Assembly: GCA_017428565.1 (NCBI GenBank)
Contig: JAFRQP010000105.1
Span: 1 to 40,100, forward strand
DNA: 40,100 bases
Direction: 5' to 3'
Source: Oscillospiraceae bacterium
GTDB taxonomy: Bacteria > Bacillota > Clostridia > Oscillospirales > Oscillospiraceae
This document shows, piece by piece, positions 6,955 through 14,783 of this stretch. A model generated the notes under the pieces. The model searched no databases. It was not told the DNA's origin and worked only from the letters and a program-made list of their open reading frames with translations. The position numbers and the translations under genes were made by a program. How positions within the stretch are numbered: the stretch's first letter is position 1; every line of letters starts with the position of its first letter.

Positions 6955-8043
6955 ATGAAGCACGAGTACGATCCCCTCTCCCCGCCGGAAGAGTGGGCCT
7001 TCCCGCCGGAGGAATTTCCGGCCCCCGCGGCGGAGGCCGTTCCGCCGCCGGAGGAGTTTCCGCCTCTCCGCCCGCCGGAGGAAGAGGCGTCCGGCAAAAA
7101 ACGAAGACGCAGGCTGCTCTATCTTCTGGCGGCGGGGGCGCTGCTCCTGCTGCTGGCGGGGAGACTGCGGGGAGAGACGCCCCTGAGACCGGCGGAGCCC
7201 GGCGGCGAGCCGGTTCCCGCGCCCGTGAGCACGCCCGAACCCACGCAGGAGCCCACCCCGGCGCCCACGCCGGAGCCGACCCCCGAGCCCACGCCGGAGC
7301 CGGAGCCGGCCTGCGAGATCCTGTTCTACAACTTCTCCTCCACCAGCTACGTCCGCCTGATCCTCACCGTGCCGGAGGCCTTTACCTCCGTCGATCTGGA
7401 GCTGCGGGAGCCCATCCTGGATCTGCCGGTGACCAGCTTTACCCTGGGTCCGGAGGATCTGGCTTCCGGCGAGCTGGAGCTGCCCGGCGTGGAAGTGGAC
7501 GATCTCTATTTCGAGCACATGGGGGAGTACGAGGCCCTGAACACCTTCCCGGAGGAGCTGGCGCTGCACGCCGTGATCGTCTATGAAAAGGACGGCGCGC
7601 CGGTCACCGAGGAGCGGGATCTGATTGCCCGGCCCGAGCTGGGCTGGGGCGTCCGCTACTGGCCGAAGGACACCGAGAAGTCCGACTGGAACTTCCCCGG
7701 CTGCTTCCGCTTCGGGACCTACGAGTCCGATCTGCCCGTGAGCCTGGTGCTGGACGATCCCGACGCGGTGAAGTGGAACACCCTCAGCGTCTCCTTCTCC
7801 ATCGATGGCCGTCCTATCGACCCGGACAGCGTCACCTATGAGGAGCGGCAGGAGGCCTATTCCTTTGGGGACTACGTTGGCCCGTCCTATTATACCGCCC
7901 GCTTCCTCTTCCCCAAGCCCGACTGGGCGCCGGAGAGCGGGACGCTCCACATCACCGTGGTGCAGTATCTGGAAAGCTACGGAAGGACCATCGTGATCGA
8001 ACGGGACCTGGACTTCTCCGAGGAACCGGAATACGACTGGTGA
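6955..8043 (+). CDS. Membrane-anchored protein with Pro-Glu-Thr linker, unknown function
   Basis: Not recognised as a known family. The 362 residues fall into four parts: a cytoplasmic N-terminus rich in PPEE (1-47), a Lys/Arg patch and one transmembrane helix (about 48-70), a PTPEP-repeat linker (about 90-118), and an extracellular domain of about 240 residues. The last has alternating beta-type sequence and many Trp, Tyr and Asp residues. The topology is that of a type II membrane protein holding a folded domain away from the membrane. Only a weak ribosome site precedes the ATG, but the 8-nt gap from mscS suggests translational coupling. A terminator follows. A wall or osmotic-stress role with MscS is inference only. 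Confidence 0.75.
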   Translation: MKHEYDPLSPPEEWAFPPEEFPAPAAEAVPPPEEFPPLRPPEEEASGKKRRRRLLYLLAAGALLLLLAGRLRGETPLRPAEPGGEPVPAPVSTPEPTQEPTPAPTPEPTPEPTPEPEPACEILFYNFSSTSYVRLILTVPEAFTSVDLELREPILDLPVTSFTLGPEDLASGELELPGVEVDDLYFEHMGEYEALNTFPEELALHAVIVYEKDGAPVTEERDLIARPELGWGVRYWPKDTEKSDWNFPGCFRFGTYESDLPVSLVLDDPDAVKWNTLSVSFSIDGRPIDPDSVTYEERQEAYSFGDYVGPSYYTARFLFPKPDWAPESGTLHITVVQYLESYGRTIVIERDLDFSEEPEYDW

Positions 8044-8068
8044 GCGAAGATTATTAGGCAATACCACC

Positions 8069-8108
8069 AAAAAACCCGTTGGATTCTTATGAATTCCAAC
8101 GGGTTTTC
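8069..8108 (+). terminator. Terminator after the anchored protein gene
   Basis: AAAACCCGTTGGA (from 8071) pairs with TCCAACGGGTTTT (to 8107); loop region TTCTTATGAAT. Confidence 0.8.
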
Positions 8109-8111
8109 TGC

Positions 8112-8140
8112 TTGCATTTTGCCGCGGGGAAGCGTAGAAT
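8112..8140 (+). promoter_or_regulatory. Sigma-A promoter of the antiporter gene
   Basis: TTGCAT (8112-8117), 17-nt spacer, TAGAAT (8135-8140), immediately after the preceding terminator. Confidence 0.6.
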
Positions 8141-8171
8141 AGCGGGGCGCTTTGAAGGAGTTGAGGTTGAC

Positions 8172-9458
8172 ATGACAGAACTGCTGTCTTTATCCGTTGC
8201 GATTTTCGCGGGTCTGATGATGACCCGCATCATGAATATCTGGAAGCTGCCGGACGTGACCGCCTATCTGGTGGCGGGCGTGCTGATCGGGCCCAGTCTG
8301 ATCGGCGCCCTGGCCATCCCCGGCCTGGGCTTTGCCAGCTATGAGGAGCTGGACGGGCTGGGCCTGATCTCCGACGTGGCCCTGGGCTTCATCGCCTTTT
8401 CCATCGGAAACGAGTTCCGCCTCTCCCAGCTGCGGGAGACCGGAAAGCAGGCCACGGTCATCGGCATCCTGCAGGCCGTCTTCACCACCCTGCTGGTGGA
8501 TCTGGCGCTGATCGGCTTCCACTTCGCCGCGCCCCAGGTGCTGAGCCTGCCCGCCGCCATCACCCTGGGCGCCATCGCCGCGGCCACCGCACCGGCGGCC
8601 ACGCTGATGGTGGTGCGCCAGTACAAGGCCAAGGGCGCGCTGACCGATCTGCTGCTGCCCATCGTCGCCCTGGACGACGCGGTGGGTCTGGTGCTCTTCG
8701 CCGTGTCCTTCGGCATTGCGGAGGCCCTGGGCAACGGCGCGGTGGACGTCTTCTCCGTGGCGGTGAACCCCCTGCTGGAGATCGTCGGCTCCCTGCTGCT
8801 GGGCGCGCTGGCCGGCTGGGTGCTGACGCTGCTGGAGCGGCTCTTCCACTCCAACCGCAACCGGGTGGCCATGACCATCGGCTTCGTGTTTCTGACGGTG
8901 GCCCTGTCCAAGCTGGACATCCCCCTGGGCCGCGCCACCCTGGGCTTCTCGCCCCTGCTGGTGTGCATGATGCTGGGCAGCGTCTTCTGCAATCTCTGCC
9001 CCCTGTCGGACGAGATCATGGAGCGGGCGGACAAGTGGTCCTCCCCGCTGATGGTGCTGTTTTTCGTGCTCTCCGGCGCGGAGCTGGAGCTGGGCGTCTT
9101 TGCCAAGGCCAGCTCCGCGCTCATCGGCCTGGTGTACATCGCCTCCCGCTGCCTGGGCAAGTACTTCGGCGCCCGGGAGTCCTCCCGGATGATGGGCTGC
9201 GACGCCAAGGTGGTCAAGTACCTGGGCATCACCCTCTGGCCCCAGGCCGGCGTGGCCCTGGGCATGTGCGTCACCGCAGGCCAGCTGCCGGGGGACGGGC
9301 CGCTGATCCGCAACATCGTGCTCTTTGCCGTGCTGGTCTATGAGCTCCTTGGCCCTGTGATGACCAAGTGGGCCCTCACCAGGGCCGGGGACATCCAGCC
9401 CAAGAGCGAGGAGGTCCTGCGCCGCCGGGAAAAGAAGCTGGCGGCTCTGGGAAAATAA
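8172..9458 (+). CDS. Cation/proton antiporter, CPA2 (KefB/NapA-like) family
   Basis: An inner-membrane protein of 428 residues with about 12 hydrophobic segments, built like the Na+/H+ exchanger domain of the CPA2 family. The N-terminal part has LPDVTAYLVAGVLIGPSLIG, a typical CPA2 motif. The segment ATAPAATLMVVRQYKAKG followed by LPIVALDDAVGLVLFAV carries the Asp-Asp pair expected in the ion-binding core of electrogenic exchangers. There is no C-terminal TrkA-N domain, so it resembles NapA-type antiporters more than full KefB. Ion choice (Na+ or K+) is unknown. The ATG at 8172 has AAGGAG 11 nt upstream. It is a single-gene unit with its own promoter and terminator. Confidence 0.88.
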   Translation: MTELLSLSVAIFAGLMMTRIMNIWKLPDVTAYLVAGVLIGPSLIGALAIPGLGFASYEELDGLGLISDVALGFIAFSIGNEFRLSQLRETGKQATVIGILQAVFTTLLVDLALIGFHFAAPQVLSLPAAITLGAIAAATAPAATLMVVRQYKAKGALTDLLLPIVALDDAVGLVLFAVSFGIAEALGNGAVDVFSVAVNPLLEIVGSLLLGALAGWVLTLLERLFHSNRNRVAMTIGFVFLTVALSKLDIPLGRATLGFSPLLVCMMLGSVFCNLCPLSDEIMERADKWSSPLMVLFFVLSGAELELGVFAKASSALIGLVYIASRCLGKYFGARESSRMMGCDAKVVKYLGITLWPQAGVALGMCVTAGQLPGDGPLIRNIVLFAVLVYELLGPVMTKWALTRAGDIQPKSEEVLRRREKKLAALGK

Positions 9459-9471
9459 GCCCGGGCATTTC

Positions 9472-9516
9472 AAAAGAGACGGTCTCAAAACGAGCTTTGA
9501 GACCGTCTCTTTTTAC
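9472..9516 (+). terminator. Terminator after the antiporter gene
   Basis: A perfect 18-bp stem (9472-9489 with 9496-9513, loop ACGAGC) ending in a T-run. Confidence 0.85.
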
Positions 9517-9527
9517 CGTTTTGTTGC

Positions 9528-9556
9528 TTTACAGCGGGGGAAAAGAACGGTATAAT
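9528..9556 (+). promoter_or_regulatory. Sigma-A promoter of the heptapeptide-repeat protein gene
   Basis: TTTACA (9528-9533), 17-nt spacer, TATAAT (9551-9556). Confidence 0.75.
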
Positions 9557-9602
9557 ATTACAATAGATATAAAGCCTCATGAACATAGAAAGGAGCTTAG
9601 TT

Positions 9603-10919
9603 ATGCGCATCAAGAAGTATCTGGCGTTTTTGCTGGTGCTGGCGCTGATCCTCTGCCTGCTGCCCTCCGCAGCCCTGGCCGATCCCGAGGAGACGCCGGG
9701 CGAGAGCGGCGAAACCCAGGAGCCTGCCGAGACCGATCCCCCCGCCGTCGAGCCGGCCGAGCCCGAAGAGCCCGCCCCGTCCCAGGAGCCGGAGACCCCT
9801 GCCGAGCCGGAACCCCCCGCCGCCGCGCCTGAAGAGCCCGCGGAGGAAGAGGAAGAAGAGCAGGAGGAGGACGGTCCCGTGATTGTGGCCGAGGAGGAAA
9901 GCGCCTACGCCATGCCGGGCCAGACCGTGTACAATAACGGCGGCACCGTGTACAACAACGGCGCCCTGGTGTACAACAACGGCGGTCTCGTCTACCTGAA
10001 CGACGGCGTGGTGTACAACAACGGCGGCATCGTCTATGCAAACGGCGGCACCGTCTACAACAACGGCGGCGTCGTCTACCGCAACGAGGCCCTGGTGTAC
10101 ACCTTCGGGGAGGACGAGGTGCTGGAAAGCCACATCTACGGCTATTACACGGTCACCATGGCCGAGGATTACAGCGCCCTGGCCGACTTCGAGGGGCTGG
10201 AGAACGATCTTTATCTGACCGAGGACAGCGTCTGCACCATCACCCCCCACGAGGGGCTCCTGCTGGTCTCCGCCGAGGCGGACGCCGGCCTGCTCACCGA
10301 GAACGAGGACGGCAGCTGGACCCTGGAGCAGGTGGACGCGGATCTGACCCTGACCCTCCGCTTCCGGACGGAGGCGCCCGTCTTCGACCTGGAGGAGGGC
10401 ACCTACGCCGAGGAAAAGACGCTGACCATCACCGCCCCCGAGGGCGCGGAGATCTATTACACGCTGGACGGCAGCGAGCCCAGGGAGGACAACAGCCAGC
10501 TCTATGAAGAGCCGCTGGTCCTCTCCGAGGGCGTGACCGTCACCGCCGTGGCCGTCATCCCTGGCGCCGAGCCCAGCGAGCCCCTGGCCGCGGACTACGC
10601 CTTTGTGACCATCACGGTGCCCGCCTTCTCCGCGGGGCGGGAGGGCGAGGATCCCCCCAAGGCCGCCCCCTTCAGCGTGGAGAACAGCGGCGCTGTGGAC
10701 GCGAAGATCGAGAGCGTGGAGCTGCAGGGCGAGCAAGCGGACTGCTTCAAGCTCAACACCGGCCGGGGCAGCACCGTGAAGGCCGGCAAGACCAACAGCA
10801 GCAGCTGGACCGTGCGGCCGGTCTCGGGGCTGGAAAAGGGCCTCTACACGGTGGAGGTGGTCTTCACCCTCTCCGGCGGAGAGACCGTCACCCTGGAGAT
10901 CAGCTACAACGTGAAATAA
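9603..10919 (+). CDS. Secreted protein with VYNNGGx heptad repeats and a chitobiase-type domain
   Basis: A 438-residue exported protein. Residues 1-26 are a signal peptide (MRIKKY, hydrophobic core, PSAALA|DP). Residues 27-100 are an acidic Pro/Glu-rich spacer. Residues 109-166 are eight tandem heptapeptides of the form V-Y-N-N-G-G-x followed by VY. From about 255 comes a chitobiase/beta-hexosaminidase C-terminal-type domain (EGAEIYYTLDGSEP), then an Ig-like C-terminal domain of about 100 residues. No sortase signal or lipobox is seen, so it may be freely secreted or bound by charge. ATG 9603 is preferred over an earlier one at 9579 because AAAGGAG lies between them. The function is unknown; a wall-associated or adhesive role is inferred. 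Confidence 0.85.
   Translation: MRIKKYLAFLLVLALILCLLPSAALADPEETPGESGETQEPAETDPPAVEPAEPEEPAPSQEPETPAEPEPPAAAPEEPAEEEEEEQEEDGPVIVAEEESAYAMPGQTVYNNGGTVYNNGALVYNNGGLVYLNDGVVYNNGGIVYANGGTVYNNGGVVYRNEALVYTFGEDEVLESHIYGYYTVTMAEDYSALADFEGLENDLYLTEDSVCTITPHEGLLLVSAEADAGLLTENEDGSWTLEQVDADLTLTLRFRTEAPVFDLEEGTYAEEKTLTITAPEGAEIYYTLDGSEPREDNSQLYEEPLVLSEGVTVTAVAVIPGAEPSEPLAADYAFVTITVPAFSAGREGEDPPKAAPFSVENSGAVDAKIESVELQGEQADCFKLNTGRGSTVKAGKTNSSSWTVRPVSGLEKGLYTVEVVFTLSGGETVTLEISYNVK
9927..10100 (+). repeat. Eight 21-nt coding repeats (VYNNGGx)
   Basis: 58 codons give eight heptapeptides plus VY. The units end in T, L, L, V, I, T, V and L in turn; Val-Tyr opens every unit, and Asn and Gly dominate the middle. 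The regular Val and Tyr with Asn-Gly turns suggests a short parallel beta-solenoid, which is an inference. Confidence 0.95.
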
Positions 10920-10945
10920 ATCCGTGCTATAACCCAAATCCCAAC

Positions 10946-10986
10946 AAAACAGCCGGGAGGATTTTTGAAATCCTCCCGGCTGTTTT
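10946..10986. terminator. Bidirectional terminator
   Basis: A perfect 19-bp stem (10946-10964 with 10968-10986) with A-runs and T-runs at the ends, between the convergent heptad-repeat gene and the membrane-protein gene. Confidence 0.85.
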
Positions 10987-10997
10987 CTGTTCTCTTC

Positions 10998-11816
10998 TCA
11001 AAGATGCTCGAAGCCGTCGTCCTTCTTGATGATGACCTTCCGCTCCCGCTGCCGCAGGTTCTGCAGCAGGATCCAGATATACAGCAGCATCTGCCCCGCC
11101 GTGGCCAGCAGGATGATCTCCAGCCCCATGTAGCGCCCGTCCGCCAGGGACATGAGGCACACCGAGGCGCTGAGCATGGCGCTGAGCAGCGCCCGCCAGG
11201 GCTTGGGCGCGCCGAAGGCGAAGCCGGCCATGTGGAAATAGGCGATCATGCTGAGGATCGCCACCAGCATGTCCAGACCGAAGCCCAGGGGCACGCTGTT
11301 GATGACGTTCTTGCGGTAGCTGAAGATCAGCCACACCGCGTACAGCAGCATGGGCAGCAGCATCAGCACGCAGAGCAGGGGATAGCGGGGCTCTTCCCGC
11401 TCCGCCTCCATCAGCACCAGGGGGAAGGCCACGCCGGAGGCCAGGGCCAGAAAGGCCAGGGTCCGCAGCATGCCGGAGAAGGGGTCCGTCTCGCTCTTGG
11501 AAAAGAGCATCAGCCCGCCAAGCACCATGGCAAAGCCGGCCACGAAGCTCAAAAGCTTGTGGAGCTTCACTTCGCTTCCCAGCGCGCGGGGGAAGGCCGG
11601 CGGCACTTCGTAATTGGCGCGGTCGATCTTCTGCAAAAAGCGCCAGAACACCAGGCCGCAGATGATCAGAAAGACGATCACCATGACGTGAAAGGCGCTG
11701 GGCTTGGCCAGATCCGCCTCGTCGAAGGCCAGCTGGTTTTCCAGCCAGCGCAGGAACACGCCGAAGGCGCCGGCGCCGGCCACATAGAGGCTGAGCTCAA
11801 GAGGTTTCGTACGCAT
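10998..11816 (-). CDS. Polytopic membrane protein of unknown function
   Basis: Not recognised. The 272-residue protein has about seven hydrophobic segments with short charged loops and ends in a basic tail (RQRERKVIIKKDD), probably cytoplasmic. The ATG at 11814-11816 (MRTKPLELSLYVAGAGAFGV) is preferred over an upstream TTG because the TTG has no ribosome site; a GGAAGCGG stretch lies before the ATG. It is a single-gene unit with a good sigma-A promoter and a bidirectional terminator, divergent from spoIID. The many small membrane segments suggest a sensor or transporter subunit, but nothing specific supports either. Confidence 0.8.
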   Translation of the reverse strand: MRTKPLELSLYVAGAGAFGVFLRWLENQLAFDEADLAKPSAFHVMVIVFLIICGLVFWRFLQKIDRANYEVPPAFPRALGSEVKLHKLLSFVAGFAMVLGGLMLFSKSETDPFSGMLRTLAFLALASGVAFPLVLMEAEREEPRYPLLCVLMLLPMLLYAVWLIFSYRKNVINSVPLGFGLDMLVAILSMIAYFHMAGFAFGAPKPWRALLSAMLSASVCLMSLADGRYMGLEIILLATAGQMLLYIWILLQNLRQRERKVIIKKDDGFEHL

Positions 11817-11880
11817 AATTCCGCTTCCGTTTCCGTAAAAATCCAATGACGGCGAAGCGCCGCCCGATCAAGTAACAACG

Positions 11881-11909
11881 ATTGTACGCTGATTTGACTT
11901 CCCCGTCAA
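11881..11909 (-). promoter_or_regulatory. Sigma-A promoter of the membrane-protein gene
   Basis: On the minus strand TTGACG (11909-11904), 17 nt, TACAAT (11886-11881). The -35 lies only about 24 nt from the spoIID start codon, so the two divergent units share almost the whole spacer. Confidence 0.75.
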
Positions 11910-11932
11910 GTACCAAGAATGGAGGCCTTGCC

Positions 11933-12949
11933 GTGAAAAGGACCCTGCTGCTTGCCTATTCCGCCCTGCTGTTCGTCTATCTGCTGCCCCTTGTGTTCCG
12001 GGACAGGCCCGCCCAGCCTCCCCGGGAGACGGAGACCGCTCCGCTTCTCCCGGCGGAAAGCCCCGCCGCGGAGGAGCAGGCCCCGCCGCAGCCGGCGGGG
12101 ACGCCTCTCCCGCAGACGATCCGGGTCCTCTGCGGCGACGAGATCCTGGAGATGGACATGCAGGACTATCTGACCGGAGTGGTGGCGGCGGAGATGCCCG
12201 CCTCCTTCCCCGGAGAGGCCCTGAAGGCCCAGGCGGTGGCCGCCCGGAGCTACGCCCTGTCCTGCGCAGCCTCCCGCAAGCACGGCGACGCGGAGGTCTG
12301 CGCGGATCCCGCCTGCTGCCAGGCCTGGCTCAGTGAGGACCGGCTGCGGGAAAACTGGGGCGCGGACTATGAGCGGAACCTGGCCCCGGTGCGCGCCGCC
12401 GTGGACGCCACCGCGGGGGAGATCCTGTGCTACGAGGGCGAGCCCATCTTCGCGGCCTTCCACTCCTCTTCCGCCGGGGCCACCGAGGACAGCGGCGCCG
12501 TCTGGAACCCCCGGCCCTATCTGATCAGCGTGGACAGCCCCGAGACCGCCCGGGACGTGCCCGGCTATGTCAGCACCCTGCTCTGCGCGCCCATCGACTT
12601 TCGGGACGTGATCCTCTCGGCCTATCCGGAGGCGGATTTCTCCGGCGAGGCGGAGAGCTGGATCGGCCCCCTTCGGCGGGACGGCAGCGGCCGGGTGGAG
12701 AGCGTGGAGCTGGGCGGCGTGGCCGTGCCGGGCAAGACCCTGCGCCGGCTCTTCTCCCTGCGCTCCACGGCCTTCAGCCTGGCGTATACGGAGGAGGGCT
12801 TCCTCTTCACCGTCACCGGCTACGGCCACGGCGTGGGCATGAGCCAGTACGGCGCGGCGGTGATGGCCCGGGAGGGGGCGGATTACCGCCGGATCCTGGC
12901 CCACTATTACCCCGGCACCGAGCTGGTGGAGAGACTTAAAGGCCCTTGA
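11933..12949 (+). CDS. spoIID: Stage II sporulation protein D (SpoIID), lytic transglycosylase
   Basis: SpoIID cleaves peptidoglycan glycan strands during engulfment of the forespore, with SpoIIM and SpoIIP. The 338-residue protein, close to the B. subtilis length, has an N-terminal signal anchor (about 4-22), a Pro/Glu-rich linker (about 25-60) and the SpoIID domain. Key segments are MQDYLTGVVAAEMPASFPGE, with the catalytic Glu in AAEMP; KAQAVAARSYAL; FHSSSAGATEDSGAVW; and the C-terminal GYGHGVGMSQYGA. All are family hallmarks. The GTG at 11933 has GGAGG 7 nt upstream. In B. subtilis the gene is sigma-E dependent, but no clear sigma-E promoter is seen in the short divergent spacer here. Confidence 0.93.
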   Translation: MKRTLLLAYSALLFVYLLPLVFRDRPAQPPRETETAPLLPAESPAAEEQAPPQPAGTPLPQTIRVLCGDEILEMDMQDYLTGVVAAEMPASFPGEALKAQAVAARSYALSCAASRKHGDAEVCADPACCQAWLSEDRLRENWGADYERNLAPVRAAVDATAGEILCYEGEPIFAAFHSSSAGATEDSGAVWNPRPYLISVDSPETARDVPGYVSTLLCAPIDFRDVILSAYPEADFSGEAESWIGPLRRDGSGRVESVELGGVAVPGKTLRRLFSLRSTAFSLAYTEEGFLFTVTGYGHGVGMSQYGAAVMAREGADYRRILAHYYPGTELVERLKGP

Positions 12950-13012
12950 GACGATAGACAACGTTGGTTTTCCGCGGGCAAGGCAAGCCACAAAAAAGCA
13001 AGCCTCGCAGAG

Positions 13013-13175
13013 TTCGCGCCCGCAGGCGCGAATAAAGTTCAAATCTGTCTTTTGCGGGGGCGTGTACCTCGCAAAAGACACTTCTCGCCCCGCAAGTGTG
13101 CGAACGTCTCCCGCAAGTGAGTGCGCGCAGCGGGGCGCGCCCCGCCTGTCGGCAAAGCCTTTGGCTTTGTCGACA
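13013..13175. repeat. Cluster of hairpins between spoIID and the speE-like gene
   Basis: The 237-nt spacer between these convergent genes has no T-run terminator, unlike most other junctions in the window. It holds three perfect or near-perfect inverted repeats: TTCGCGCC/GGCGCGAA (13013-13032), TGTCTTTTGCG/CGCAAAAGACA (13046-13080), and TGTCGGCAAAGCC/GGCTTTGTCGACA (13147-13175, one mismatch). The third ends 11 nt before the stop codon of the minus gene. Whether this is a repeat element or a factor-dependent end is not known. Confidence 0.55.
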
Positions 13176-13186
13176 GCTTGAGGGAC

Positions 13187-14779
13187 TTACAGGCCTTTGA
13201 TCAGGCCCCGGAGCCCCTCTCTCTCGTAGACGGCCCGGTAGTATTCCACCTCGCCGTGGATGAGCTGGTCCATCACCTGCATGCTCAGCAGCTCTACCGG
13301 CGCCCGATCGTCGGTCATGACCCGGTCCCCCGCCTCATAGGGCGCAAGCTCCGGGAGGACCCGCCCCATCAGGCCGCGGAGCGCCGGATCGCCGCAGCGG
13401 GAGACGCCCCGCTCCAGAGCCTCCCGGAGGCCCGGCCAGTCGGAGGCGAAGAGCACCCGGTTGGTGTCCCCCTTCACATCCACCGTGTACACCTGGCAGA
13501 ACACCGCGGAAATGGTGTCGGCCAGGTACTGGTTGATGCTGTCCTCCTCGCCGCGCATGTTCATGTTCACCACCATCACGCCCCCGTCCTTCAGGTGCTC
13601 CCGCACCAGGGTGAAGAACTCCACCGAGGCCATCTGGAAGGGGATGGTGATGTCCTGGTAGGCGTCTACCAGGATCACGTCATACTGGGTGTCCACCGCG
13701 GCGAGAAAGGCGCGGCCGTCATAGGTCGTGACCTTCATCTCCGCCGGCAGGTCGAAATGCTCCCGGGCCAGGGCGGTGATTTTCTCGTCGATCTCCACGC
13801 CCTCCACGGTGACGCCGTCAAAATAGCGCAGGCACTGGCGGCCGTAGGTGCCGGTGCCCATGCCCAGGATCAGGATGTCCAGACTCTCCTTCTCTCCCGC
13901 GCCGGCCATCAGCGGCGCCGCCAGGGCGTAGTCATAGTACATGCCGGTGAGCCCCTCGTCCTTCATCTTGATGGACTGGACCCCGAAGAGCACGTTGGTG
14001 GAGAGGATGATGCTCCGCTCCGTCTCCTCCACCTGCAGGTAGTTGTAGACCGACTCCCCCTCGTAGCGCAGATCCGATTTCCAGAAGGCGAAGCGAGAGG
14101 AATGGCCGAACACGCAGCTCAGCAGGAACAGGGCCAGGGCCGCGACGGCGCCGCCCCGCCTGCCCTTGCCGCTGAAGAAGTAGATCAGCGCCAGGGCCAG
14201 CAGGATCCCCGAAAAGATCAGGAAGGTGATCGCCGTCCCCACGGCGGGGATGGTGACGAAGGTGGGCACGAAGGTGCCGATGATGCTGCCGATGGTGTTG
14301 GCCGCCCCCAGGGAGCCCACCACCCGGGCGTTGTCCTCCAGATTCTCCATGGTGAACTTGGCCAGGGACGGGGTCACCGTGCCCAGCAGGAACAGGGGGA
14401 AGACGAAGATCACCATGCAGGCGGCAAAGGCCGCCCAGATGAGATAGTTTGCGTTGACGGAGAAGATCATCAGCGCCGAGATGCCAAGGATCACGTACTT
14501 GCCCAGCACCGGGATCAGCCCGATCCAGACCGCGGCGATGAGGATGCGGCGGTAGAGCTTGTCCGGGTTGGGGTCCTTGTCCGCCTGGCGGCCGCCGTAG
14601 ACATTGCCCAGGGCCATGGCAATCATGATGGTTCCGATGATGATGGTCCACACGATCTGGGAGGAGCTGAAATAGGGCGCCAGCAGCCGGCTGGCTCCCA
14701 GCTCCACCGCCATGACAGACATGCCGGCAAAGAATTCCGTGAGATAGAGATAGGCTTTGCTTTTCAGAATGGGTCGCAT
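13187..14779 (-). CDS. Membrane-fused spermidine-synthase-like methyltransferase-fold protein
   Basis: A 530-residue fusion of about seven transmembrane segments (about 10-225) with a cytoplasmic Rossmann-fold domain of spermidine-synthase type. The catalytic part has LDILILGMGTGTYGRQCLRY (nucleotide-binding loop), VEGVEIDEK and DVILVDAYQDITIPF, where the Asp matches the SpeE active-site region. Such fused proteins are widespread, and most have no proven polyamine activity. It is the last gene of an eight-gene run, 4 nt after the DegT aminotransferase, so a role in making or modifying an aminated surface product is as likely as polyamine synthesis. No canonical terminator follows. Confidence 0.85.
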   Translation of the reverse strand: MRPILKSKAYLYLTEFFAGMSVMAVELGASRLLAPYFSSSQIVWTIIIGTIMIAMALGNVYGGRQADKDPNPDKLYRRILIAAVWIGLIPVLGKYVILGISALMIFSVNANYLIWAAFAACMVIFVFPLFLLGTVTPSLAKFTMENLEDNARVVGSLGAANTIGSIIGTFVPTFVTIPAVGTAITFLIFSGILLALALIYFFSGKGRRGGAVAALALFLLSCVFGHSSRFAFWKSDLRYEGESVYNYLQVEETERSIILSTNVLFGVQSIKMKDEGLTGMYYDYALAAPLMAGAGEKESLDILILGMGTGTYGRQCLRYFDGVTVEGVEIDEKITALAREHFDLPAEMKVTTYDGRAFLAAVDTQYDVILVDAYQDITIPFQMASVEFFTLVREHLKDGGVMVVNMNMRGEEDSINQYLADTISAVFCQVYTVDVKGDTNRVLFASDWPGLREALERGVSRCGDPALRGLMGRVLPELAPYEAGDRVMTDDRAPVELLSMQVMDQLIHGEVEYYRAVYEREGLRGLIKGL

Positions 14780-14783
14780 GGGA

